From: Paenibacillus_F chitinolyticus_A
Lineage (GTDB): Bacteria > Bacillota > Bacilli > Paenibacillales > NBRC-103111
Reading direction: 5' to 3'
Assembly (NCBI RefSeq): GCF_045038035.1
Contig: NZ_CP173427.1
Location: 1,860,001 to 1,924,000, forward strand
DNA: 64,000 bases
Both the position numbers and the translations under genes were made by a program. Position 1 is the stretch's first letter; each line of letters begins with the position of its first letter. The notes below the pieces were generated by a model that saw only the letters and a program-made list of their open reading frames with translations, did not search any database and had not been told where the DNA came from. Positions 17,306 through 25,835 of the stretch are shown one piece after another.

Positions 17306-18268
17306 GTGGAGTTAAAAGTGATCTTATTCACGATGGGAGTCGCATTTCTGCTCGCTCTCATCATGGGCCCTCTGTTCATTCCGCTACTTCGGAGACTGAA
17401 GTTCGGACAGACCATCCGTACGGAAGGTCCGCAAAGTCATCAGAAAAAACAAGGAACGCCGACCATGGGCGGCATTATCATATTGATCGCGCTCGCGATT
17501 GCGGCGCTCCGGTTCGCCGACAGCAACACCGAGCTTTGGATTCTGCTGATCGCGTCGCTCGGATACGGGCTCGTTGGTTTTCTCGATGACTATATCAAAA
17601 TTGTGTTCAAGCGCTCTCTCGGCCTCACAGCCAAGCAGAAGCTTATCGGCCAACTGGTCGTATCCGCCGTAGTCTGCGTGCTGCTTGTTACGTCCAATCA
17701 CAGCACGACTTTGTTCGTGCCGGTGCTGGATGTTTCCTTCGATACGGGCTGGTTGTATTTCCCGCTGATGACGATTCTCATGCTTGGCGCATCCAACGCG
17801 GTTAACTTTACGGACGGCCTTGACGGGCTGCTTGCAGGCACGAGCGCGATCGCGTTCGGCGCTTTTACGATCATCGCGATGAACAATACTCAACCGGAAG
17901 CGGCTATCTTTTCTGCAGCTATGGTGGGCGGCGTTCTCGGATTTCTTGTGTTCAATGCGCATCCGGCGAAAGTATTCATGGGCGATACCGGCTCGCTGGG
18001 AATCGGCGGAGGTCTGGTAGCCGTGGCGATCATGACCAAAGCGGAGCTTCTGCTTGCGGTTATCGGCGGCGTTTTTCTGATTGAGATCTTATCGGTTGTC
18101 ATCCAGGTTATTTCGTTTAAAACAACAGGCAAACGCGTCTTTAGAATGAGCCCGATTCACCATCACTTTGAACTGGTCGGCTGGTCCGAGTGGCGGGTTG
18201 TCACCACTTTCTGGGCAGCGGGTCTTGTTTTGGCGGCACTGGGACTATACATGAATGAGGTGTTGTAG
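17306..18268 (+). CDS. mraY: Phospho-MurNAc-pentapeptide transferase MraY
   Basis: Integral membrane enzyme making lipid I from UDP-MurNAc-pentapeptide and undecaprenyl phosphate. The GTG at 17306, 9 nt from AGGAGG, gives 320 aa (VELKVILFTMGVAFLLALI). The upstream extension in this frame starting at 17234 is hydrophilic and has no Shine-Dalgarno. About ten membrane segments are seen. Signature loops are GTPTMGGI, the aspartate-rich FLDDYIK, NFTDGLDGL and the C-terminal SPIHHHFEL. It follows murF after a 175-bp gap without any recognisable gene, and murD follows directly. Confidence 0.96.
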   Translation: MELKVILFTMGVAFLLALIMGPLFIPLLRRLKFGQTIRTEGPQSHQKKQGTPTMGGIIILIALAIAALRFADSNTELWILLIASLGYGLVGFLDDYIKIVFKRSLGLTAKQKLIGQLVVSAVVCVLLVTSNHSTTLFVPVLDVSFDTGWLYFPLMTILMLGASNAVNFTDGLDGLLAGTSAIAFGAFTIIAMNNTQPEAAIFSAAMVGGVLGFLVFNAHPAKVFMGDTGSLGIGGGLVAVAIMTKAELLLAVIGGVFLIEILSVVIQVISFKTTGKRVFRMSPIHHHFELVGWSEWRVVTTFWAAGLVLAALGLYMNEVL

Positions 18269-18271
18269 CAA

Positions 18272-19660
18272 ATGAAGCATCCGAGTGAGTACCGGGGGAA
18301 GAAAGTGGTCGTACTCGGCCTGGCCCGCAGCGGGGTTGCGGCGGCCAAGTTTTTTCATGAAATGGGAGCGGACGTAACGGTCAATGACCGGAAAACGCGT
18401 GAAACGAGTCCCGAGGCCGACGAATTGGAAGCCTTGGGAATTTCTGTTGTCTGCGGGGGGCATCCGCCTGAACTTGTGGGAGACGACACGGCTCTGATCG
18501 TCAAAAATCCCGGCATCCCTTACGGGGCGCCGCCAGTCGTCCAGGCTGCGGTGCGCGGAATCGAAGTGGTGACGGAAGTGGAAGTGGCGTACCATATCTG
18601 TGCGGCTCCGATGATCGGGATTACGGGAAGCAACGGCAAAACCACGACGACGACGCTCATCGGCCTGATGCTCGAAGAGGGCAAGCTGAACCCGATCGTT
18701 GCGGGCAACATCGGCCGGGCTTTGACGGAGGCGGCGGCGGAAGCGAATCCGTCCGATTGGATGGTCGTAGAGCTGAGCAGCTTTCAGCTTAAAGGCACGA
18801 GGGAGTTCAGGCCGAAAATCGCCTGCCTGCTCAACGTGTACGAAACTCATCTGGATTATCACGGCTCCATGGATGACTATGTGGCCTCGAAAGCCAAGCT
18901 GTTTGCGAATCAGAAGCAGGATGATATTGCGGTGCTGAACGCCGATGACGAGGTATGCAGGAAGCTGGCCGGTGAAGTATCTTCGGAAGTCCTTTTGTTT
19001 TCCAGGCAGCGGGAGCTGGACAAAGGGGTTTATCTCTCCGGGGACGGCGTGCTGACTTACCGGGATGCAGAGGGCGGTACATACCCGATTTTACCTGCCA
19101 AAGAGCTGGGCATTCGCGGTTCTCATAATATCGAGAACGCCCTTGCGGCATCCGCGGTCGCTCTGAGCGCAGGCGTGCCGGTCGAGGCGATCGCAGACGT
19201 GCTGCGGACATTCCGCGGCGTGGAACACCGTCTCGAATTCGTGGGAGAGTTCGGCGGCGCGGCTTATTACAACGATTCGAAAGCGACGAACCCGGCCGCC
19301 ACGACGAAGTCTGTCGAATCGTTCGAACAGAGTGTCATTCTGATCGCAGGCGGCTTGGACCGCGGTTCGGACTACAAAGAAATGCTTCCGCTGCTTGCTT
19401 CACGCGTGAAAGCCGTCGTAACGCTCGGCGAGACGAGGGAGAAAATAAACCGCGTTGCCCGTGAAGCCGGATTGGCCGCCATCGAAACGGTCGATACTGC
19501 TAACAGCACGGAAGCAATCGGCGAGGCCGTTCGGGCTGCGAGCAAGCTGGCAGGGGAAGGGGACATCGTTCTGCTCTCTCCGGCATGCGCCAGCTGGGAT
19601 ATGTTTGCTTCTTACGAAGAACGGGGACGCATGTTTAAGGAGTCCGTGCATAATCTGTAA
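18272..19660 (+). CDS. murD: UDP-MurNAc-L-alanine:D-glutamate ligase MurD
   Basis: Adds D-glutamate to UDP-MurNAc-L-Ala. It is 462 aa: an N-terminal Rossmann-type domain (KKVVVLGLARSGVAAAKFF), ATP loop GITGSNGKTTTTTL, THLDYHGSM, and the C-terminal LLSPACASWDMFASYEERG. The start lies 3 bp after the mraY stop, and its Shine-Dalgarno (GAGGTG) is inside the mraY 3' end, so the two are coupled. A 109-bp gap to spoVE follows. Confidence 0.96.
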   Translation: MKHPSEYRGKKVVVLGLARSGVAAAKFFHEMGADVTVNDRKTRETSPEADELEALGISVVCGGHPPELVGDDTALIVKNPGIPYGAPPVVQAAVRGIEVVTEVEVAYHICAAPMIGITGSNGKTTTTTLIGLMLEEGKLNPIVAGNIGRALTEAAAEANPSDWMVVELSSFQLKGTREFRPKIACLLNVYETHLDYHGSMDDYVASKAKLFANQKQDDIAVLNADDEVCRKLAGEVSSEVLLFSRQRELDKGVYLSGDGVLTYRDAEGGTYPILPAKELGIRGSHNIENALAASAVALSAGVPVEAIADVLRTFRGVEHRLEFVGEFGGAAYYNDSKATNPAATTKSVESFEQSVILIAGGLDRGSDYKEMLPLLASRVKAVVTLGETREKINRVAREAGLAAIETVDTANSTEAIGEAVRAASKLAGEGDIVLLSPACASWDMFASYEERGRMFKESVHNL

Positions 19661-19769
19661 GGAACGGGTAGTCAAGCCTCCTTCGTCCGCTTCCGGATTG
19701 CGGCAGCGTCAGTCAGCTTAGTTTTCAGGCTATAGGCACCCGATATTCTTATTCGTAAGAGGTGTCCCT

Positions 19770-20867
19770 ATGGCTAAAGCGCGTTCCGCTCCGGATGTAT
19801 GGATTCTGGTTTCGACCCTGCTCATTTTGACGATCGGCGTAATTATGGTGTACAGTGCCAGCGGAGTGTTGGCCTTCCGTGAATTTGGCGACTGGTTTTA
19901 TTATTTGAAAAGGCAGCTGCTTTTCGCGGTGCTCGGTATCGTGGCTATGTTTTTTACGATGAACACCGACTACTGGGTGTGGAAAAAGTACGCGAAAATC
20001 GGCCTGCTCATTTGTTTCGGCCTTCTGCTGGCGGTTCTGATCCCGGGGATAGGCGTGGTTCGCGGCGGCGCCCGGAGCTGGCTCGGAATCGGGTCGTTCG
20101 GGATTCAGCCTTCCGAATTTATGAAAATCGGCATGATTGTTTTTCTGGCCAAGCTTTTGTCCGAGAGGCAGTCCCAGATCACACTGTTTACGAAGGGGCT
20201 GCTGCCTCCTCTGGGGCTCGTGGGACTGGCCTTCGGCTTGATCATGCTTCAGCCGGATCTTGGCACCGGAGCGGTTCTGGTCGGCGCTTCCCTGCTTGTG
20301 ATCTATACGGCGGGGGCCCGCATTCTTCATTTATCCTATCTTGCCATGGCCGGCGTCGCAGGCTTCGTCGGTCTGATTATTGCCGCCCCATACCGGCTGC
20401 AGCGGATTACGGCCTTTATGGACCCGTGGTCCGACCCGCTGGGAGCGGGCTATCAGTCCATTCAGTCGCTTTATGCGATCGGACCGGGCGGGCTGGCCGG
20501 GCTGGGGCTCGGAATGAGCAGGCAGAAGTACAGCTATCTGCCCGAGCCCCAGACGGATTTTATCTTCTCGATCATCGCCGAGGAGCTCGGTTTTATCGGC
20601 GGTGCGGCCGTTCTGATCCTGTTCACGATTCTCGTATGGAGAGGCATGCGCACCGCCATTACGGCACCCGACACGTTCGGCAGCCTGGTTGCCGTCGGTA
20701 TTGTGGGAATGATCGCCGTTCAGGTGATCATCAACATCGGCGTCGTGATCGGAATGTTTCCGGTTACGGGGATTACGCTTCCGCTTATAAGCGCCGGAGG
20801 TTCGTCCCTTACCCTGATGCTGACGTCGATCGGCGTGCTGCTCAACATATCCCGCTATTCGAGGTGA
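19770..20867 (+). CDS. spoVE: SEDS-family glycosyltransferase, SpoVE/FtsW
   Basis: A 365-aa polytopic membrane protein of about ten helices, belonging to the SEDS peptidoglycan polymerases. Motifs are MVYSASGVLAF, VRGGARSWLGIG, GIQPSEFMKIGMIVFLA, LMLQPDLGTGAVL, YQSIQSLYAIGPGG and the C-terminal GITLPLISAGGSS. By position between murD and murG it corresponds to spoVE, which acts with SpoVD in cortex synthesis. No separate ftsW is seen in this window, so a vegetative division role cannot be excluded. The ATG at 19770 follows AAGAGGTG. Confidence 0.92.
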   Translation: MAKARSAPDVWILVSTLLILTIGVIMVYSASGVLAFREFGDWFYYLKRQLLFAVLGIVAMFFTMNTDYWVWKKYAKIGLLICFGLLLAVLIPGIGVVRGGARSWLGIGSFGIQPSEFMKIGMIVFLAKLLSERQSQITLFTKGLLPPLGLVGLAFGLIMLQPDLGTGAVLVGASLLVIYTAGARILHLSYLAMAGVAGFVGLIIAAPYRLQRITAFMDPWSDPLGAGYQSIQSLYAIGPGGLAGLGLGMSRQKYSYLPEPQTDFIFSIIAEELGFIGGAAVLILFTILVWRGMRTAITAPDTFGSLVAVGIVGMIAVQVIINIGVVIGMFPVTGITLPLISAGGSSLTLMLTSIGVLLNISRYSR

Positions 20868-20872
20868 AACGA

Positions 20873-22003
20873 ATGCGTATCGTATTCAGCGGGGGAGGAA
20901 CCGGCGGTCATGTTTACCCGGCTTTGGCCATTGGGGAACAATGTCTGCAGGACCACCCCGATTCGAAATTTTTATACATCGGCACAAGCTCCGGCCTGGA
21001 GCGTGACATTGTCGCGCGTTCCGGGCTGGATATGCCTTTTGAAGCCGTAGAAATTACAGGGTTCCGGCGCAAGCTGGCGTCTCTGGACAATGTCAAAACC
21101 GTACTGCGCTTTCTGCGCGGTGTGGGCCGTGCCAAAAGCCTTCTCAGGGAGTTTAAGCCTGACGCGGTGGTAGGCACGGGGGGGTATGTATGCGGCCCGG
21201 TCCTGTATGCGGCCGCCAAGCTGGGCATTCCTACGCTCGTGCATGAGCAGAATGCCATCGCGGGACTTACGAACCGTTTTCTGAGCCGCTACGTGTCGAC
21301 GGTAGCCGTAAGCTTCCGGGGAACGGAAGGAATCTTCCCCCAGGCCAAAAAAGTCGTCTACACGGGAAATCCGCGCGCGACTTCTATGGTAAATGCGGAT
21401 GCGGCCCGCGGGTTCTCCTCACTCGGATTAACGCCTGACGCGAGACTCGTTGTCGTTGTGGGAGGGAGCCGGGGAGCCAAAGCCATTAACGAAGCGATGG
21501 TCGAACTGGCTCCGCTCGTACATGAACTGCCCGGTGTGCAGTTTGTATTCGGTACGGGCCAGCCCTATTTCGAATCAACCGCGCAGCGGATTCGGGAGGC
21601 GGCAGGTTCGGTTCCGGCTAACCTTCAAGTCCTTCCGTATATTCATAACATGCCGGAGGTTTTGGCCGCGTCCAAGCTTGTCGTGAACCGTGCCGGAGCG
21701 TCTACTATGGCGGAGATTACCGCCCTTGGAATTCCTTCCATCTTAATTCCGTCGCCGAACGTGACGAATAATCATCAGGAGCACAATGCCCGCTCCCTTT
21801 CCGACGAGGGAGGCTCCGTCACGCTGCTTGAGAAAGATTTAAGCGGCAGGGTCCTTTTCGATCAGATTAACAAAATCATGGAAGATTCCGTCCGCTGGGA
21901 ACATATGGCGAAGCAGTCGGCAAGGATGGGCCAGCGGGATTCCGCCGCACTTGTCGTCCGGGAGCTGGAACGGATTGTATCCGCCGGACAACGGAAGCGC
22001 TAA
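20873..22003 (+). CDS. murG: UDP-GlcNAc:undecaprenyl-PP-MurNAc-pentapeptide GlcNAc transferase MurG
   Basis: Makes lipid II on the inner membrane face. The ATG at 20873 gives MRIVFSGGGTGGHVYPALAI, the conserved MurG start with the first G-loop, and has GAGGTG 6 nt upstream; the product is 376 aa. Other motifs are VVGTGGYVCGPVLYAA, VHEQNAIAGLTNR, VVGGSRGAKAIN and NRAGASTMAEITALGIPSI. The frame stays open upstream through spoVE by chance, which is not coding. murG starts 5 bp after the spoVE stop. A 210-bp gap follows. Confidence 0.96.
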   Translation: MRIVFSGGGTGGHVYPALAIGEQCLQDHPDSKFLYIGTSSGLERDIVARSGLDMPFEAVEITGFRRKLASLDNVKTVLRFLRGVGRAKSLLREFKPDAVVGTGGYVCGPVLYAAAKLGIPTLVHEQNAIAGLTNRFLSRYVSTVAVSFRGTEGIFPQAKKVVYTGNPRATSMVNADAARGFSSLGLTPDARLVVVVGGSRGAKAINEAMVELAPLVHELPGVQFVFGTGQPYFESTAQRIREAAGSVPANLQVLPYIHNMPEVLAASKLVVNRAGASTMAEITALGIPSILIPSPNVTNNHQEHNARSLSDEGGSVTLLEKDLSGRVLFDQINKIMEDSVRWEHMAKQSARMGQRDSAALVVRELERIVSAGQRKR

Positions 22004-22045
22004 AAGGCCGCAGAATCAAGCTTTTACAGGGAACTAGATGGGCCA

Positions 22046-22074
22046 TTGTCACACTCTATCCGATTTAACATAAA
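22046..22074 (+). promoter_or_regulatory. Possible promoter in the murG-murB gap
   Basis: TTGTCA, 17-bp spacer, CATAAA, about 130 nt before murB. The 210-bp gap is otherwise without a recognisable gene. This may give murB-murA separate expression. Confidence 0.3.
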
Positions 22075-22213
22075 CTACACTATAACCGTGGCAGACACCT
22101 AAGGCAAAGCCGCCCGTACCGACTCCCGCTCTTGCCGGTAACGAATAACCGGGAACCGAAGAATGCCGGGAAAGGGGCTTTTCAACCTTGAGTTCTGTGA
22201 AGGAGGTTTTCCC

Positions 22214-23119
22214 ATGCACCAGTTAATTACAGACTTGCAAGCGGCTCAGGTGGGTGAGGTCCTGAAGAACGAGGAGCTGGCACCGTACACAACCTGGAAA
22301 ATCGGCGGTCCTGCCGATCTGCTCGTTATTCCGCAGGATAAACAGAAGCTGGTTGAGACGATCCGGCTGCTCGGGCAGCACAAGGTTCCCTGGACTGTCG
22401 TCGGGCGCGGATCCAACCTGCTTGTGGGGGATAAGGGGATCCGGGGTGTTGTCATCAAATTAAGCCGGGCTCTGGAAACGCTGCGTTTCGACGGCAGCAC
22501 CGTCTACGCGGGAGGAGCCTACTCGTTTATCAAATTATCCGTCATGACCGGCAAGGAAGGATTAACGGGGCTCGAATTTGCCGGAGGTATTCCGGGATCG
22601 GTGGGAGGCGCCGTTTACATGAACGCGGGGGCTCATGGTTCTGATGTGTCACGCATTCTTAAACAGGCTGAAGTGCTGCTGGACACAGGGGAATTGATTA
22701 TCATGCAGAACAGCGACCTGCAGTATGCTTACCGGCATTCGGTGCTGCATACGCTGCCGGGCATCGTAACGGAAGCGGTCTTCGAACTGCAGCCGGGCGA
22801 CCGGAAGGAGATCGCGGGCGCCATGGCGGCGTACAAGGACCGCCGGCTCAGAACGCAGCCGCTGCAGCTCGCCTGCGCAGGCAGCGTGTTCCGCAATCCG
22901 CCGGGCAATCATGCCGCCAAGCTGATCGAAGAAGCGGGCCTGAAAGGCACGCGGGTAGGCGGGGCGGAGATTTCTCCGCTGCATGCCAATTTCATTGTGA
23001 ATACCGGAAATGCATCGGCCGAGGATGTTCTGGCCCTCATTGCTTTGGCGCAGAAGACCGTACGGGAGAAATCCGGTGTGGAGCTGCAGCCTGAGGTACT
23101 GGTGGTGGGCGAGAGGTAA
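22214..23119 (+). CDS. murB: UDP-N-acetylenolpyruvoylglucosamine reductase MurB
   Basis: FAD- and NADPH-dependent reduction of the enolpyruvyl product of MurA to UDP-MurNAc. The ATG at 22214 is 7 nt from AGGAGG and gives 301 aa. Motifs are NEELAPYTTWKIGGPADLL, the FAD-binding GRGSNLLVGDKGIRG, LEFAGGIPGSVGGAVYMNAG, and the catalytic-serine segment CAGSVFRNPPGNHAAKLIE. It is of the short type II form, as in other Bacillota. The next gene, which acts one step earlier, is murA, 15 bp downstream. Confidence 0.96.
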   Translation: MHQLITDLQAAQVGEVLKNEELAPYTTWKIGGPADLLVIPQDKQKLVETIRLLGQHKVPWTVVGRGSNLLVGDKGIRGVVIKLSRALETLRFDGSTVYAGGAYSFIKLSVMTGKEGLTGLEFAGGIPGSVGGAVYMNAGAHGSDVSRILKQAEVLLDTGELIIMQNSDLQYAYRHSVLHTLPGIVTEAVFELQPGDRKEIAGAMAAYKDRRLRTQPLQLACAGSVFRNPPGNHAAKLIEEAGLKGTRVGGAEISPLHANFIVNTGNASAEDVLALIALAQKTVREKSGVELQPEVLVVGER

Positions 23120-23134
23120 TTCGGAGGTGAGACA

Positions 23135-24421
23135 TTGGAGAAGTTGGTAATCGAAGGTGGCATTCCCCTCTCGGGAGCCGTTCGGATCCAAGGTGCCAAA
23201 AATGCGGCGCTTCCTATCCTTGCAGCCAGCATAATGGCGTCTGGAACCCACACGCTGCGCAATGTCCCGAAGCTGCTCGACATTGAAGTCATGCTCGGCA
23301 TCCTCCGTTCCCTGGGGTGCAGCGCCGAGCACAAAGAGGACGCGGTTGTGCTCGACACAACCGGTTTGAACAGCACGCACGTTCCGGAAGAACTGATGAA
23401 GCAGATGCGTTCGTCTATTTTTCTGATGGGTCCGCTGCTTTCGCGCTTCGGAACCGTCCAGGTCTATCAGCCCGGCGGCTGTGCGATCGGTGAACGCAAG
23501 ATCGATCTGCATCTGAGAGGGCTGCAGGCGCTCGGAGTTACGATCGAGGAAACCGGCAGTACGATTATTTGTACCGCCGAGGATCTGAAGGGCGCCGATA
23601 TAACGCTTGATTTTCCAAGCGTGGGGGCCACCGAGAACATCATGATGGCTGCCGTTCTAGCCGACGGGATCACAACCATCTCCAACGCCGCACGGGAGCC
23701 TGAAATCCAGGACCTCCAAAACTTCCTGAACGCGATGGGAGCGGACATAATCGGAGCGGGGACCGATACTATCACTATACGTGGCGTCCGCTCTTTACAT
23801 GCCTGCACGTACCGGATCATTCCGGACCGTATCGTTGCCGGTACCTTTATGGTGGCGGCGGCCGCAACGAAGGGCAGCGTAACGCTGGAAGGAGTGTGTC
23901 CCCAGCATCTGAATGCCGCCATTCATGTGCTGAGACGCGCAGGTGTTCAAATTACGGTGCACGATGATATAATAAATGTGCACGCTCCAACAAGACCGAG
24001 GGCGGTCGAGCGTATCGTTACCGCACCTCATCCGTCTTTTCCGACAGACTTGCAGTCGCAAGTTATGGTGCTCCTTTCCCTAGCAGATGGAATCAGTATA
24101 ATGAAAGAAACCATTTTCGAGAGCCGATTCAAGCATGTGGATGAACTCACCCGGATGGGAGCGGACATCCGCGTGGATTTCAACTCGGCATTTATACGCG
24201 GTGTACCGAGGCTCTACGGGGCTACGGTCGAGGCTACCGATCTCCGTGCCGGCGCTGCGCTTGTCATAGCGGGGTTGGCCGCACACGGCACTACCGTCGT
24301 GGAACAAATCCACCATGTCGACAGAGGGTACGACCGGATCGAAGAAATGCTCACCCGGCTGGGTGCGCGCATTCGCCGGCAGGCTCCCGTACCGGATCAA
24401 GCGCCGGTCACCGGTGAATAA
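23135..24421 (+). CDS. murA: UDP-GlcNAc 1-carboxyvinyltransferase MurA
   Basis: First committed step of peptidoglycan synthesis: transfer of enolpyruvate from PEP to UDP-GlcNAc. It is 428 aa from a TTG start preceded by GGAGGTGAG. Motifs are GGIPLSGAVRIQGAKNAALP, QPGGCAIGERKIDLH carrying the fosfomycin-target cysteine, and PHPSFPTDLQSQ. Having murA next to murB in the dcw cluster differs from B. subtilis, where the murA paralogues lie elsewhere. Confidence 0.96.
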   Translation: MEKLVIEGGIPLSGAVRIQGAKNAALPILAASIMASGTHTLRNVPKLLDIEVMLGILRSLGCSAEHKEDAVVLDTTGLNSTHVPEELMKQMRSSIFLMGPLLSRFGTVQVYQPGGCAIGERKIDLHLRGLQALGVTIEETGSTIICTAEDLKGADITLDFPSVGATENIMMAAVLADGITTISNAAREPEIQDLQNFLNAMGADIIGAGTDTITIRGVRSLHACTYRIIPDRIVAGTFMVAAAATKGSVTLEGVCPQHLNAAIHVLRRAGVQITVHDDIINVHAPTRPRAVERIVTAPHPSFPTDLQSQVMVLLSLADGISIMKETIFESRFKHVDELTRMGADIRVDFNSAFIRGVPRLYGATVEATDLRAGAALVIAGLAAHGTTVVEQIHHVDRGYDRIEEMLTRLGARIRRQAPVPDQAPVTGE

Positions 24422-24433
24422 TGCAGTGCCTCT

Positions 24434-24460
24434 AGTCCCTTCCTGCTTACAGGAGGGGAT
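24434..24460 (+). repeat. Hairpin between murA and divIB
   Basis: TCCCTTCCTG and CAGGAGGGGA pair (one G-U) around a 4-nt loop, with no T tract immediately after. Possibly an mRNA processing or attenuation element. Confidence 0.4.
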
Positions 24461-24514
24461 AAGAGGGTTTTACACGCTCACAAGGTTATGCACAAGGAAT
24501 CGGGGGTGTCAGGC

Positions 24515-25450
24515 TTGCCAGAAGAGAATAAAGTTCCGGTGCTGCCGAACCCTAAACCGAGAAGGACGCGCACCAACCGGAAGCTGCTTACGCTCTTGTT
24601 CCTGTTTTTCGTAACGATTCTCGCCGTTCTCTTTTTTCGCTCGTCCTTGAGCCGGATCAGTGAAATCAAGATCGAAGGCAACGAACTGCTTTCTTCCGAA
24701 GAAATCGGACAAGCCGCCGCCGTCCGGAAGGGCGATCATTTTTTTGCGGCCCGTTCGGAGAGCGTTCGCGAGAGGGTTGCGGCCCTCCGTATGGTTCAGT
24801 CCGTTGAAGTTTCCAAGCATTTTCCGGGCCAAATCAGCATCGTGGTGCACGAGTATCCGCGCGTTGCGTTCCAGTTCGGGGCGGACGGCGTGAAGCAGGC
24901 GGTGCTAGCCGACGGGTCCACCGTTCCCGTTGTCAAAGAAGACTTGCCGGTGGACAAGCCCATTTTGACCGGATGGACAGAGAACGATCCCAACCGCATC
25001 GCTCTTTGCAAAGCGTTGGCAGCCATTCCGGCCGGGTATTTATCGGACATTTCGGAGATACGCCCGGACCCGTCGGAAGCCTACAAGGACAAGATCAAGA
25101 TGTACACCCGCACCAGGTTCGAAGTCGTGACGACAGTCGGCTATCTGCCGAACAAAATTATGAATTTGTCCGCTTACATCACAAGCATGCAGGGAAGCGA
25201 AGTGAATTCCGGCGTTCTGGTGCTGCTGGAAACAGACGATCATTTGCCGCTGGATACGAGCGCCGCCGGAAACAAAGGCAAAGCCGGCACCGCCTCAACC
25301 AAAAAGCCCGATCCGACTCCGAAACCGGACGGCAGTGTGAAACCGACTCCCACTCCCCAAAAGGATACCACTCGCAAGTCCGATACGGGGGGTAAGGAAG
25401 GCAAAACGGACACACCGGGTACATCGAAGGGATCGCCTGCTCCTAACTAG
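24515..25450 (+). CDS. divIB: Cell division protein DivIB/FtsQ
   Basis: Bitopic division protein. I choose the TTG at 24515 because GGGGGTG sits 6 nt upstream; the ATG at 24488 has no Shine-Dalgarno. The 311-aa product has a short cytoplasmic Pro/Arg/Lys-rich N-terminus, one membrane helix (about residues 24-43), and a POTRA domain starting ISEIKIEGNELLSSEEIG. A FtsQ/DivIB beta domain follows. The C-terminal tail of about 50 residues is rich in Lys, Pro, Thr, Asp and Gly and probably disordered outside the cell. It is expected to bind FtsL and DivIC. ylxW, ylxX and sbp, present here in B. subtilis, are absent. Confidence 0.92.
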   Translation: MPEENKVPVLPNPKPRRTRTNRKLLTLLFLFFVTILAVLFFRSSLSRISEIKIEGNELLSSEEIGQAAAVRKGDHFFAARSESVRERVAALRMVQSVEVSKHFPGQISIVVHEYPRVAFQFGADGVKQAVLADGSTVPVVKEDLPVDKPILTGWTENDPNRIALCKALAAIPAGYLSDISEIRPDPSEAYKDKIKMYTRTRFEVVTTVGYLPNKIMNLSAYITSMQGSEVNSGVLVLLETDDHLPLDTSAAGNKGKAGTASTKKPDPTPKPDGSVKPTPTPQKDTTRKSDTGGKEGKTDTPGTSKGSPAPN

Positions 25451-25664
25451 GAGGGAATTCCGCCGGACAGGCCTCTTTATTTAAAGGAAGGGATTGGTAA
25501 CAGGCGCCATTGCGTCCTGTAATCTATGAGACTTTCAAGGGAGGAATCGATAGGGGAGCTGCCAGCTTTTCGAATGGCCGAAAGGCTGGATGAAAGGCGC
25601 TTGATTCACGAATTTTTCAGGGTTTTCTCAGGAAAATATTACTACCCACCCTATTAAATTAGTG

Positions 25665-25693
25665 TTAGAATTGATTTTATGGTATTCTATTTT
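25665..25693 (+). promoter_or_regulatory. Possible sigma-A promoter for ftsAZ in a 385-bp gap
   Basis: TTAGAA, 17-bp spacer, TATTTT lies in an AT-rich stretch within 25451-25835. No gene is recognisable in that gap. A dedicated promoter for ftsA-ftsZ is expected from other Bacilli; the boxes themselves are weak. No sigma-H-type promoter was found. Confidence 0.35.
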
Positions 25694-25835
25694 TACCGGT
25701 TTAAAACCAAAAAAAGAGAAAATACAGCGTTCACAAAAAAAATGCTGAAATAAAGAGGGAAACCAGCCGTTATGTTGAATAAGTAGAAAGCAGACGGGCT
25801 GTGCCCTGATTTCATTTAACAGGAGGTGCCAAAGC

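Noticed and set aside
19979..20872. Long open frame overlapping spoVE and fused in frame to murG
   Set aside because: It lies in another frame of the clear spoVE gene and reads as Arg/Gly-rich shadow sequence. MurG has its own start and Shine-Dalgarno at 20873.
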